This document shows positions 54,492 to 63,522 of a DNA stretch of 64,000 nt, one piece after another. The stretch is from contig CP134604.1 in assembly GCA_021555105.2 (NCBI GenBank), forward strand, positions 1,612,001 through 1,676,000, written 5' to 3'. The stretch is from Thalassospiraceae bacterium LMO-JJ14. Its GTDB lineage: Bacteria; Pseudomonadota; Alphaproteobacteria; Rhodospirillales; Casp-alpha2. A model generated the notes under the pieces. That model was not told the DNA's origin and searched no databases. It saw only the letters and a program-made list of their open reading frames with translations. The position numbers and the translations under genes are program-made. How positions within the stretch are numbered: the stretch's first letter is position 1; each line of letters opens with the position of its first letter.

Positions 54492-55828
54492 GCGCTTTCT
54501 CCTTGCCCTATGAAGTGATGGACGAAGTCCTGAATTGCTTCGCTGGCGGAAGTGCCGGTGGGAACATGAAAATATAATTGGAAAAGTTCCATGCGGCCTT
54601 CGCTGATGCCGGGTGGGGTGAAATCCCTCTGGCAGGCCTTCCTGAGCAATTCATCGAATTCCGTGGCCGAACGTGGAAACACGAAATGGGATTGGCAGCG
54701 AGGATCGTTCGGATTGATCTGCATTTCCGCTTCAGGCCGATCAGCATCCCCCCATTGCGGACAGACCAGCAGGGCTGGCGACAACAATGCCTCGATTTGG
54801 GCCAGCGAGTTGAAACCGGCCACCAGACGCGAACGGGACAGCAGTTCAGGCAAGGGTATGTCGGACTGAAACGTGACATTGGCCGAGATTTTACGCTCGA
54901 CCATCGCCCGAATTGTATCGCGGTCGTCAGGCGACTTGCATTTTACGACGAACCGCAGCCCGGGGTCGGGGCAGGCCGCGGCGGCATCACAAAAGGCATG
55001 CAGAGCTTCAATGAAGTTGCCGGGGGCCAGATAGCTGGGGTCCGCATAACTGAGCAAGGTCAAGGTGTCGCATTCGACCGGTGCCGGTTGCTTGGCGTTG
55101 AACCAGGCATCGAATCGCGGGGCACCCGTGACGACGATGCGTTCGTCCGCGCAGACCCCCGCCTTGGCGATGTAATCCTTGGTGGACTGACCGAACACGG
55201 CAATGGCGGTATCGGGCACGCTAAAGCCCAGGGACCGGATTTCTTCAATGTTGATGGGGCCATAATAGGGAATGGTTAGGTGCTCCTGGCACACCACCAG
55301 GAAAGGGATGCCAAGACGCCGGCAGGCGAGGCGCAGACCTTCCTCTTGCCAGTAGTCAAAGTTCGAACCGATTACAGCGGAAAGTCTGTGGCGGGTCTGG
55401 ACACGCTCCAGGAAGACTTCGACGAATTCAGCGCTCTTATCCCACGCCGCCAGATGCCGGGGTTGGCGATGCGCAACATAGGAACGCTGGATGCATAGTT
55501 CTGGTGGCAGCCACTGCTCCTGTGGCAGTGACAGATAGCCTGAATCGACAACCAGCCAATTGAACTGTGTCGCCAGACGGCGTAGTTGCACGATATCCTT
55601 GTCGAACAATAACCGACTGCTGCAGAGAACGTTTGGAACGCCTTGTCTCGTCCCGGTCGCATCCACGGCCAGTGCCGCAATGCGCCCGAGAAAGCGATGC
55701 CCGAACAGTGCGTAGGTCAGGCGGGCCAGGGGTTTGAGCAAAATGAGCTGTAGGGCCAGAAGCCGTAACGCAAGCCCAGGTTCCCTGGCGGCTTTCAAGA
55801 CGTAATAGGGGAGACGTTTAAATTGCAT
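54488..55828 (-). CDS. GT-B-like surface-polysaccharide protein, paralogue 2
   Basis: This 446-residue protein resembles its upstream neighbour across most of its length. Shared blocks are LCSSRLLFDKDIVQLRRL, WLPPELCIQRSYVA, VVCQEHLTIPYYGPINIEEI and IVVTGAPRFDAWF, with FVVKCKSPDDR and LVAGFNSLAQIEALLSPALL toward the C terminus. The latter is reminiscent of the donor site in CDP-glycerol transferase or capsule-type GT-B proteins. I cannot name a family. No signal peptide; a short amphipathic N terminus is present. It lies 3 nt after its paralogue and overlaps the formyltransferase-like gene by 4 nt. Confidence 0.75.
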   Translation of the reverse strand: MQFKRLPYYVLKAAREPGLALRLLALQLILLKPLARLTYALFGHRFLGRIAALAVDATGTRQGVPNVLCSSRLLFDKDIVQLRRLATQFNWLVVDSGYLSLPQEQWLPPELCIQRSYVAHRQPRHLAAWDKSAEFVEVFLERVQTRHRLSAVIGSNFDYWQEEGLRLACRRLGIPFLVVCQEHLTIPYYGPINIEEIRSLGFSVPDTAIAVFGQSTKDYIAKAGVCADERIVVTGAPRFDAWFNAKQPAPVECDTLTLLSYADPSYLAPGNFIEALHAFCDAAAACPDPGLRFVVKCKSPDDRDTIRAMVERKISANVTFQSDIPLPELLSRSRLVAGFNSLAQIEALLSPALLVCPQWGDADRPEAEMQINPNDPRCQSHFVFPRSATEFDELLRKACQRDFTPPGISEGRMELFQLYFHVPTGTSASEAIQDFVHHFIGQGESA

Positions 55829-55831
55829 TGA

Positions 55832-57283
55832 TCACTGGCGGTCTTGCCGCTCGGCATCGGCCTGTTCGATGAAATGAGCAGCGAAGCGTTCGATTTCAGC
55901 ACTGGCACCGCCCTCCGGTAAATGGAAATAACGCGACAGGAACGCCACCCGTTCCTCGGTATTATCCGCTGGCTGCCAATCCGTGGCCGCTAAATCAATC
56001 AGCGCCTCCAACTCCTGCGTCGATTTTGGAAAGTCATAAATCTTTCTGCTGACCGGGTCTTGCGCTTTCACCTGCTGATATTCGGCGTCTCCGGCGGTGT
56101 CCCCCCAATCTGGAACGACCAGTTGCGCCGGTGAGAGCAACGCTTCAAGCATGGCCAGCGAGTTGAAATTGATGATCAGGCGCGAACGTGCCATCAGATG
56201 AAATAATGGGACTTCGTGGTCGAACACACATCCTTCGACGTCGCCAGCCATTGCCTCTACCTGTTGCCGGTCACCGAGGGTTTTGCATTTCACCACGAAG
56301 CGCACATTCGCACCACGATGCTTGGCGGCGGCAGCGCAGAAGCAGCGCAGGGTCTCTTCGAAGTTCTTCGGACCGAAATATTCGGGCTCGGTGTACGTGA
56401 CCAGGGTGATGGTGTCCTGCTCCTCCTGCTTGGCCTCGGGGCGCTGCCAGGCATCCAGGCGGGGAGCGCCGGTTACCCAGACCTGATCGCTTCGACAGGC
56501 ACCGCTTTCAACCATCATGTCACGCATGAGCGGGCCAAACACCGCGACACCTGCGCCGTCGAAGACAAATCGTGCTGCTTGCAGCTCGTGGATGTTGAAC
56601 GAATAGTAATAGGGGATCGTCACGTGTTCCTGGGAAAGAGTCAGAAAAGGGACGCCGGATCTTCTGCTATAGCGGCGGTAGAGTTCCTCTTCCCAGTAAT
56701 CGATGTTGGCTGCGGCAATGGCGGCCAAACCCCAGCGTTTCTCGAACTGTGCCATCAATTCATTGGCCAGCGCGTCGCCTTTTTCCAGTGCTTCGGCGTG
56801 CTCGGGGCCGATACGGCTGAGATAGTTGCGTTGTTCGCACAACTCCTTGGGCAGCCACAGCAATTGGCAGCGGGCAATATAGTCGGAATGAAGAATGACC
56901 CAGTTGAAACGGCTCGTTAAGCGGCGCAGCTCTACAAGGTCCTTTTCAAAAAGGACACGGCTGGAGCAAAAGATGGTCGGCCGGTCGGACTGCCAGCCGT
57001 CGTCGTCTACAAGGCGCATCAGAATGGCGGCAAGAAATTCGGCGCCACCGGAGGAAAGGGCTTTCCGGCATACTTTCGGATCATTGATCACCGCTTCCGG
57101 GCGGAATCGCCAGGTCAGTCGCACCGGCAACAGCTGAAACAATGATCGTATGATGCTGCGTGGCACGTATCCGAGGAGGGTCGGGATAAGCCGGTGCGGT
57201 CGGGTAACGAGGCGATAGAGAATCCAACCTAAAGTCAGCGAGTGTTCTCGCTGAGCAGCATGGCGGCGGTTGGAGGCATGCAT
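55832..57283 (-). CDS. GT-B-like surface-polysaccharide protein, paralogue 1
   Basis: This 483-residue protein is the larger member of a tandem pair. Blocks matching the neighbour are FCSSRVLFEKDLVELRRL, WLPKELCEQRNYLS, LTLSQEHVTIPYYYSFNIHE and VWVTGAPRLDAWQ, with FVVKCKTLGDR and LIINFNSLAMLEALLSPAQL. Glycosyltransferase-like GT-B topology is likely; donor unknown. The start at 57283 is chosen because upstream in-frame sequence runs to the start of the divergent GT4 gene and is low-quality. About 130 nt separate it from that divergent gene. It is the first gene of the run to asnB (second copy). Confidence 0.75.
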   Translation of the reverse strand: MHASNRRHAAQREHSLTLGWILYRLVTRPHRLIPTLLGYVPRSIIRSLFQLLPVRLTWRFRPEAVINDPKVCRKALSSGGAEFLAAILMRLVDDDGWQSDRPTIFCSSRVLFEKDLVELRRLTSRFNWVILHSDYIARCQLLWLPKELCEQRNYLSRIGPEHAEALEKGDALANELMAQFEKRWGLAAIAAANIDYWEEELYRRYSRRSGVPFLTLSQEHVTIPYYYSFNIHELQAARFVFDGAGVAVFGPLMRDMMVESGACRSDQVWVTGAPRLDAWQRPEAKQEEQDTITLVTYTEPEYFGPKNFEETLRCFCAAAAKHRGANVRFVVKCKTLGDRQQVEAMAGDVEGCVFDHEVPLFHLMARSRLIINFNSLAMLEALLSPAQLVVPDWGDTAGDAEYQQVKAQDPVSRKIYDFPKSTQELEALIDLAATDWQPADNTEERVAFLSRYFHLPEGGASAEIERFAAHFIEQADAERQDRQ

Positions 57284-57414
57284 ACGCAATTCCCGATAAA
57301 AGGATATGGGATTACGGAAATGTTCTATTTTTTGCCTTTGTTTGCAAGCATGTTGACCCAGCAGCACCTGTATTGATACCTTGAAAAAGCACAATTGGAG
57401 TCTGATCCCCGACA

Positions 57415-58545
57415 ATGACCGATAGACTTCGCGTCGTTTGTTTAATTCCCGCCATGCGGGCAGGCGGTGCAGAAAGGGTGATGGCCGGATTGTGCAATGC
57501 CCTTGCGTCCGCAGGCGACGAAGTAACCTTGATAACCCTTGCGCCAGAAGCGGAAATGCCTTTTTTTCCGCTCGCCCCTGAAGTCCGTCTTATGCCGCTT
57601 GACCGGCTGAACAAGGACACGGGTTTGTCACGCCTGTGTTCTTTGGCAGGCCGTCTGTTCGACCTGCGCAAAGCTGTTCGCACCGCTGAGCCTGATGTGG
57701 TGTTGTCGTTCCTTGACACCATGAACATAACGGCCGTTCTGGTTACGCGCTTTCTTGGCGTTCCTGTTGTTGTGTCCGAACGCATCGATCCAGGCGCTTA
57801 CCTTCACCGCATCGGCAGGTTTAAATCCGCCTTGCGCCGGTTAACCTATCCATGGGCCGACAGGCTTGTCGTACAGACGGCGAGGGCCGGGAATTTTTTC
57901 ACCTGGATGGCGCCATCCAGATTGACGGTTCTGCCAAACCCGGTGCCGCAGCCCGAGTTGACAGCGGCCCCGGATCGTCCCGATACCAACGGCCATTTTC
58001 GTATCGTCGCCGTCGGCAGGCTGGACGATCAAAAGGGCTTCGATCTGTTGATTGAGGCTTTTGCCCTAATCGCCGGCGACTATCCGGACTGGGATCTCCG
58101 CATTATCGGCGAAGGCGATGAGCGCGCCGCTCTACAGCAACGCATCGGCAGCGCCGGCCTGTCTGATCGGGTGGGACTGCCCGGAGTCACGAAGGACATC
58201 GGGGCTGAATATGGCGGGGCCAACCTGATGGTCCTGTCCTCTCGCTACGAGGGGTTTCCCAATGTACTTGCCGAAGCCATGGCTGCCGGCCTGCCGGCGG
58301 TTGCCTTCCGGGGCGTCAGCGGGGTCGACGAGTTGATCGTGCACGGCGAATGCGGCTGGCTGGCGGACGAAATGAATGCGCCTGGTCTGGCTGCCGCCAT
58401 GGCGCGGCTGACGGACTCCCCCGACCTGCGCCGCCGCCTGGGGGCTGCGGCCATGCAGCGTGTGGCAACGCTGTCCCCGGAAGAAATCTTCGGACGCTGG
58501 CGCATGCTGCTGTTGCAGGTGGCTTCGCAAGGCCGAAACAATTGA
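57415..58545 (+). CDS. GT4-family glycosyltransferase
   Basis: This 376-residue GT-B glycosyltransferase opens VCLIPAMRAGGAERVMAGL, with FRIVAVGRLDDQKGFDLLIEA at the donor-domain start and SRYEGFPNVLAEAMAAGLPAV with E-x7-E. Donor unknown. It is divergent from the paralogous GT-B gene pair. A dyad, AAAGTGG / CCACTTT, lies 18 nt after the stop. Higher GC than the fusion gene at 46-48 kb. Confidence 0.92.
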   Translation: MTDRLRVVCLIPAMRAGGAERVMAGLCNALASAGDEVTLITLAPEAEMPFFPLAPEVRLMPLDRLNKDTGLSRLCSLAGRLFDLRKAVRTAEPDVVLSFLDTMNITAVLVTRFLGVPVVVSERIDPGAYLHRIGRFKSALRRLTYPWADRLVVQTARAGNFFTWMAPSRLTVLPNPVPQPELTAAPDRPDTNGHFRIVAVGRLDDQKGFDLLIEAFALIAGDYPDWDLRIIGEGDERAALQQRIGSAGLSDRVGLPGVTKDIGAEYGGANLMVLSSRYEGFPNVLAEAMAAGLPAVAFRGVSGVDELIVHGECGWLADEMNAPGLAAAMARLTDSPDLRRRLGAAAMQRVATLSPEEIFGRWRMLLLQVASQGRNN

Positions 58546-58563
58546 TCGCTTGTAGTCCGAAAT

Positions 58564-58583
58564 AAAGTGGGCATGACCACTTT
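58564..58583 (+). terminator. Stem-loop after the GT4 gene
   Basis: Perfect 7-nt arms AAAGTGG (58564-58570) and CCACTTT (58577-58583) with a 6-nt loop, 18 nt after the glycosyltransferase stop. Only three T follow the stem, so termination efficiency is uncertain. The rest of the 260-nt gap to the next gene shows nothing else apart from a Shine-Dalgarno site near its end. Confidence 0.4.
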
Positions 58584-58805
58584 GGCGGAAGCACAGGGAA
58601 CGGCCGCGCAAACACGCCAATCCCGAGTCCCCTCATTTTTAGTGGACATTGACTTCTGAGCAGGGCTTTTCATACTCGGACAGCCTTTCCAAGGGGAGGG
58701 TAAGTCCGGAAATCCAGATGACCAATAGCCTGAGGGATGGCTTAAATCCAGGGATTTTGCTGCCAGCCTGGCATTATATCGACTGGGGATCAGAGGAACG
58801 CTTTT

Positions 58806-60602
58806 TTGGAAAATGATAGTCCGATGAAGACCGATGAGCCCAAGTCATTGGCGGCGAGGCTTCTGGGGATCGTCCGATCTGTCCGGGTGTTTTTGAAACC
58901 GAGGACACGTGTACGGGACGCCTTCAAATTCATCCGTCGCTGGATAATTCGTTACGGGGACCCTCTCTTCGTATTGGTCTACGATAAGAAGGCCCGTCGT
59001 TTCGAGCCGTATCCATTGCTGTGCGCAATAAATCGAACGGTGTTGATGGCAAAGGCCAGGGTGCTGCTGCGGCTTTTCCCACAGCCCCGTCAGCCGAAGG
59101 GCCTTGCGGTATTCTCGTTCTGGGCAAGCCCGTTCGCCTTCGCGCAGATTCTGCCGACACTCCTGATCCTCCGAAGAAACGGCTGGGCAACGGTCTTGCT
59201 TGATGAAATGGGGCTTCCGTTGGAGCCGTCAGGGATTGCGGAATTCGATTCCCTGCACGGTTGTTTTGTTCATGGTCGGACGCCAGCGACCGAACGTCTT
59301 GAACACGAATGGATTGTCGATTGGGACGCACGGTCGATCCGTGTAGATGGGCTGGAGGTTTATACGCAGATCTGGGAGAGGTTATCCAAACAGTTTATGC
59401 GCCATACCTTCCCAGAGAACATCCGCGAAACCGGTGAATTCAGGAATTCATTGCAGGGGAACATTGCTGAAGCCGACGCCGCACTGACGGTCGCGGAAAA
59501 ACTACTGGATATAAAACATCGTACAGGATTGCCTGTGCGGATTCTCGGAATAGGATTTAATTTCAATACAACCGGGATCATTTTTCAGTTCGTTCTGCAG
59601 AAATGTGCCGGAGAAGATTTACATTTTGCCGGATTCAGCGACGCCCAACAAAACTACTTCGATCGTGGACGGGCACGTGAAGTAACGGCGTTCGCACTGG
59701 AGAACATGTCTCTCCATCGTAACCTCCGCATGCCTTTTCTGCCGGTCCCGGAAAAATTCGAAGCCTGGCTTGGCCGTCAGGCCGACGGCGCGGGAATCCC
59801 CGAGAAAGTGCGGCGCTGGGTCGAGGCCGACCGGACCAGTATCGTCGGCCCATCGAAATCGGAAATCGATACGCGCCCGGCCGGCGCACGCGAGGCAATC
59901 GAACGCATCAAGGCCCACAGGGCCGGCGGCGGCAGGGTTTATTGCCTCATCGGCAAGATCGTCTACGACATCGCAATGCCCAGGGATACCGGGCCTGCGC
60001 ATGCCGACATGGTCGACTGGCTGAACCATACGATCGAAACGGTCGCGGGTACGGATATCCTGCTGTTGATCAAGCCTCATCCCAGCGAGGCGCGCGTCGA
60101 TTTTGCCGGCGTACCTAACGAATTTTTTCTGGATCTCGTCCGTTCGCCGCTGCCACCCAATGTTCAGACCCTTGGCCATCATTGGCTCAATAATTTCGAG
60201 CTGGCCGGGTTGATCGATTTGGGCCTCGTGTGGGCCGGCACCTCGATCCTCGAGTTCGGAGTCCTCGGCGTTCCTGTGATCGCCGGCAGCGATTGGGCGC
60301 GCCGGGACTTTCCGGTCGACACTGAAATACCGAGCGACCGGGCAGACTATGAAACCCGATTGCTCGATGTTGGCCCCCGTACGGTTTCGCCTGGCCATCG
60401 CCTGCGGTGTGCAAGGGTGTTGGAATACAATGCATCGCCAGAAATCTCGCTGCCGATGAAGCATGCCTGGTACTTGTTCTCGAACGCGCGCAGTACCGGC
60501 CCCCGTCTTCGGTTGTTGAGAAGTTTGCTGGCCGTCCTTCGCCGTGACAGCGGTCCCTGGCAGGGGGCAAGAAAAGCTGTTGCGCCGCATCGCCTCGGTT
60601 GA
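58806..60602 (+). CDS. Capsule-type GT-B glycosyltransferase-like protein
   Basis: This 598-residue protein is of a family I can only place broadly. The C-terminal half carries DILLLIKPHPSEARVDF and VWAGTSILEFGVLGVPVIAG, the K-P-H-P and T-S-x-x-E motifs of KpsC/KpsS-like and CDP-glycerol-type transferases. The N-terminal half (about 1-330) is not recognised, but holds GLAVFSFWASPFAFAQILPT, a possible Rossmann-like segment. A TTG at 58806 has GAGGA 8 nt upstream; an ATG at 58824 is the alternative. It is predicted to be cytoplasmic. It may add a residue to a lipid-linked glycan. Confidence 0.72.
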   Translation: MENDSPMKTDEPKSLAARLLGIVRSVRVFLKPRTRVRDAFKFIRRWIIRYGDPLFVLVYDKKARRFEPYPLLCAINRTVLMAKARVLLRLFPQPRQPKGLAVFSFWASPFAFAQILPTLLILRRNGWATVLLDEMGLPLEPSGIAEFDSLHGCFVHGRTPATERLEHEWIVDWDARSIRVDGLEVYTQIWERLSKQFMRHTFPENIRETGEFRNSLQGNIAEADAALTVAEKLLDIKHRTGLPVRILGIGFNFNTTGIIFQFVLQKCAGEDLHFAGFSDAQQNYFDRGRAREVTAFALENMSLHRNLRMPFLPVPEKFEAWLGRQADGAGIPEKVRRWVEADRTSIVGPSKSEIDTRPAGAREAIERIKAHRAGGGRVYCLIGKIVYDIAMPRDTGPAHADMVDWLNHTIETVAGTDILLLIKPHPSEARVDFAGVPNEFFLDLVRSPLPPNVQTLGHHWLNNFELAGLIDLGLVWAGTSILEFGVLGVPVIAGSDWARRDFPVDTEIPSDRADYETRLLDVGPRTVSPGHRLRCARVLEYNASPEISLPMKHAWYLFSNARSTGPRLRLLRSLLAVLRRDSGPWQGARKAVAPHRLG

Positions 60603-60676
60603 TGACCGGCCTGTCCAGGCAATCGATATGTTGATCGGGGTTTTCGCCTAGATGCGGAGAGCGAAAGTATCTCGGG

Positions 60677-61654
60677 CTACGCGCAAAGGTTATCTATATC
60701 ACCGGAATATCCGAACGCCTGCATGAAACCCTCGAGGCATTCCGTGACCTGAGCGCATTCCTCGGCGCTCAGAAGGATGCGGTTGGGATCCAGCGGGCTG
60801 CGGTCGACACCGTGCATGATATTGAAGCCGCTGTCCCCTTTCCACGGCCGGCCGAAGAAGGTCGGTTCGCTCAGGCAATCGTGCCAGTCGATGCCCAGAT
60901 CGCTTGTGGCCGGTTTCAACGTCTTCGTGGAATCATGCAGCAGATCTTCGAAGCGGATGACGGCAACCTTCACGTCCTTTTCGGTGCGAAGCTGTTTCAG
61001 GCATTCATACATGCGATTGATCTGGGCGGTTTCCTCAAGGATCCGCATCGGTGAAAACTGGAATCGGTGGGGTTGCTTGCGGCGCAGGTTGACCAGAGAG
61101 CTGATGGAATAGAAAGGATGGCGAACGATGAACAGGATGCGTAAGTCATCGAAAATCCGGCTGGCAGCGCGCGCCGTTGTGCCGTAGTCGGTCGTCTTCC
61201 AGACAACCGGCCGTGGGCGGTCTTCTTCTTCAAGGGTAAGCCGCATGGCGTCGAACCATGCCAGAAATAGGGCGCGGAGATCGGCCGGCGCTTTGCAGCG
61301 CAGATGATCGAAGTGGTTGATGAAGGCCGGTTCGTCCCATGCGACATCGACCGTTTCACGGTTGACCATCGAGTCATTGAACAGATGCTCGTTGCGTAAA
61401 ACCGGCAGCAACTGGCGTTCGAACATGGCGTCGACCACCGCAGCGGTCGGTGCTTCGGCCAGAAAACGTTCAAAATGCCGGGCCTCCGCTGGGCCAAGGC
61501 TCTCAAGGAATTCAAAGAACCAGACCTCAAGGCCAGGATTAAAAAAATCCGGGTGGCGATCGAACAGACGATAAATTAGATGCGTGCCGCTGCGGCGAGC
61601 GCCGCTCAGAAATAGAGGGGGGCGCCGTTGTGGATCGGAATCCCATTCCCTCAC
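60677..61654 (-). CDS. Sulfotransferase-family protein of the glycan region
   Basis: This 325-residue protein has a PAPS-binding loop, PLFLSGARRSGTHLIYRLF (about residues 14-32), and the second motif ILFIVRHPFYSISSLVNL near residue 175. The GTG start at 61654 overlaps the ABC transporter stop as GTGA, which fits translational coupling. A longer ATG form from 61783 would run inside the ABC gene. It likely sulfates a sugar hydroxyl or lipid headgroup of the surface glycan. It lies 74 nt from the end of the convergent GT-B-like gene. Confidence 0.82.
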   Translation of the reverse strand: MREWDSDPQRRPPLFLSGARRSGTHLIYRLFDRHPDFFNPGLEVWFFEFLESLGPAEARHFERFLAEAPTAAVVDAMFERQLLPVLRNEHLFNDSMVNRETVDVAWDEPAFINHFDHLRCKAPADLRALFLAWFDAMRLTLEEEDRPRPVVWKTTDYGTTARAASRIFDDLRILFIVRHPFYSISSLVNLRRKQPHRFQFSPMRILEETAQINRMYECLKQLRTEKDVKVAVIRFEDLLHDSTKTLKPATSDLGIDWHDCLSEPTFFGRPWKGDSGFNIMHGVDRSPLDPNRILLSAEECAQVTECLEGFMQAFGYSGDIDNLCA

Positions 61655-63522
61655 TGGATGCGTCCCCGGTTGAGTGATGCAAGCTGCACCATGCGTTTGA
61701 AGCCGGGACACATATCCTGCAGTTCGATGAAACCGGCGAACCCGATGATCTTGCCGTTCTCCATATAAAGAACCTTGTCGCAATTCTGTATGGTACTCAG
61801 CCGGTGGGCGATGATGATAACCGTTTTATCGCCGCTGACCGCCTCGATCATATTGCTTAACCGGTATTCCATTTCGGCGTCCAGTGCCGAGGTGACTTCG
61901 TCGAGTATCAGGACGTCCGGGTCACGATATAAAGCACGCGCCACGGCGACCCGCTGCGCCTGGCCGCCCGAAATATTCTCGCCGCCGTCGCTCAAAACGG
62001 TTTGTTCTTTTTCCGGCAGCGAATTGACGAAATCCTCGGCCTGGGCCAGGTGAAGGGCACGTTTGGCGGCTGCGAGGTCAATGCTTTCGCGGGGCAGTCC
62101 GAGGGCGATATTGGCTGCAATCGTATCGCGCATCAGAAACGGTCCCTGTGGCACGAACCCTACCTTTGCATGCCATGAAGGCATGATGTCTTCGAGCGGG
62201 TGCCCGTTGATCAGTATTTGCCCCTGTTGCGGTTTGAGGAAGCCGAGAATGATGTCGGCCAGGGTGCTTTTCCCCGCGCCCGAGGCACCGACGATCCCGA
62301 TGGATTCGCCGGCATGTATGTCCAGGGATATGTGATCGAGGATCGTCTGGTTGGTTCGCGGATAGGTGTAGGAGACATCTTCGAGCCGGACCAGGGGCAT
62401 GTCGGGCGTGGCCGGCTTCGGCAATGGCGGCGGCGGAACGTCTTTACCCTCCGAAGGTTTGAATATGTTGCCCAGCGAATGGGCTGCATCGTCTTCTAGG
62501 TATTCCGCCTTGCCGGTGATGTCGCGGTAAACAATCTCAGCTGCCGGGCCGTTCATCCGCAGCGTTTGTAATGAGGTAAGAATGCGCCCCAGGGATGGCA
62601 AAAGGCGAATCAGGACCAGCGCCATCAATCCGAAAAACGCCAAGGCCTGGGACGAGGGAACGGACAAGACGACCGTTGTCGCGATCGCCATCGCGGCCAG
62701 TGAAAAAATGATTTCCAAATAGGTGCGCGGCAGCTGGTCGAAAAAAGTCCGGCGAACATTAAGCTTGCCGAGCTCACGATTGAAATGTGTGAAGCGATCG
62801 GTCAATCCACTCGCACGACCAAGCACACGTACTTCCTTCAGGGCGCCGAAAATTTGATAAATGCTGGCGTTCGTTTCCCTGGAGAGTTCGATGTAACGGC
62901 TTCCTAATTTTGTGACCCGGTCGCGCGCCCAATAATAGAAGGCCGCGCTGACACCGGTGAACGAAATCAATCCGATCAGCAGGATGATCGGATTGATCGC
63001 CGCGAGGCCGAACAAAATAGCCGATACGGTGAATACTTCCGAGGCGATGGTCATTGACGGGGTGATAAAGCCCCGGAATGCGGCTGAGCTGGTTCCTATT
63101 ACATTGGTGACGAGTTCGGAGACGGTTCGGATCAAAAAGAACTCGTAAGGTGCATGGATGTATTTTCTCAGCAGCTTTTCACTGACCAGAAGTTCAGCCG
63201 TAACGATGAATCGCGTCTGCCACCGGACGATAAGAACCATCGCAACATTGCGTAGGATAATCAGGCCGAAGACCAGGAATATAAGCACAAGGATGAATTG
63301 TTCGACCGAACTGACGTTGAGCAGGTTGTACAGAAAAAGAAGATACGGCGTTTCCCGAAAGGATTCCTGCTCCACCATGACGTGAACAAGCGGGAACGCC
63401 ATGGCCATGCCGGCAATTTCAATCAGGTTGGAAATGATCATCAGAACGAACGCTACGGGGATGCGGCGCCGGGTTTTGGTGTCGAGAATTTCGTATAAAT
63501 TCCGCAACCTTTTGATAATCAT
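61651..63522 (-). CDS. ABC-type exporter, fused permease and ATPase (MsbA/PglK-like)
   Basis: This 623-residue half-transporter has an N-terminal membrane domain of six helices (about 20-310) and a C-terminal ATPase domain (about 370-600). Walker A is GASGAGKSTLADIILG (about residue 411). The signature is ISGGQAQRVAVARAL and Walker B is VLILDEVTSALD, with His-loop IIAHRLSTIQNCDK. An acidic and Pro-rich linker of about 40 residues joins the domains. Position among glycan genes fits flipping of a lipid-linked glycan, as in PglK. Substrate not proven. It overlaps the flanking capsule-type gene by 4 nt (ATGA). Confidence 0.92.
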   Translation of the reverse strand: MIIKRLRNLYEILDTKTRRRIPVAFVLMIISNLIEIAGMAMAFPLVHVMVEQESFRETPYLLFLYNLLNVSSVEQFILVLIFLVFGLIILRNVAMVLIVRWQTRFIVTAELLVSEKLLRKYIHAPYEFFLIRTVSELVTNVIGTSSAAFRGFITPSMTIASEVFTVSAILFGLAAINPIILLIGLISFTGVSAAFYYWARDRVTKLGSRYIELSRETNASIYQIFGALKEVRVLGRASGLTDRFTHFNRELGKLNVRRTFFDQLPRTYLEIIFSLAAMAIATTVVLSVPSSQALAFFGLMALVLIRLLPSLGRILTSLQTLRMNGPAAEIVYRDITGKAEYLEDDAAHSLGNIFKPSEGKDVPPPPLPKPATPDMPLVRLEDVSYTYPRTNQTILDHISLDIHAGESIGIVGASGAGKSTLADIILGFLKPQQGQILINGHPLEDIMPSWHAKVGFVPQGPFLMRDTIAANIALGLPRESIDLAAAKRALHLAQAEDFVNSLPEKEQTVLSDGGENISGGQAQRVAVARALYRDPDVLILDEVTSALDAEMEYRLSNMIEAVSGDKTVIIIAHRLSTIQNCDKVLYMENGKIIGFAGFIELQDMCPGFKRMVQLASLNRGRIQ

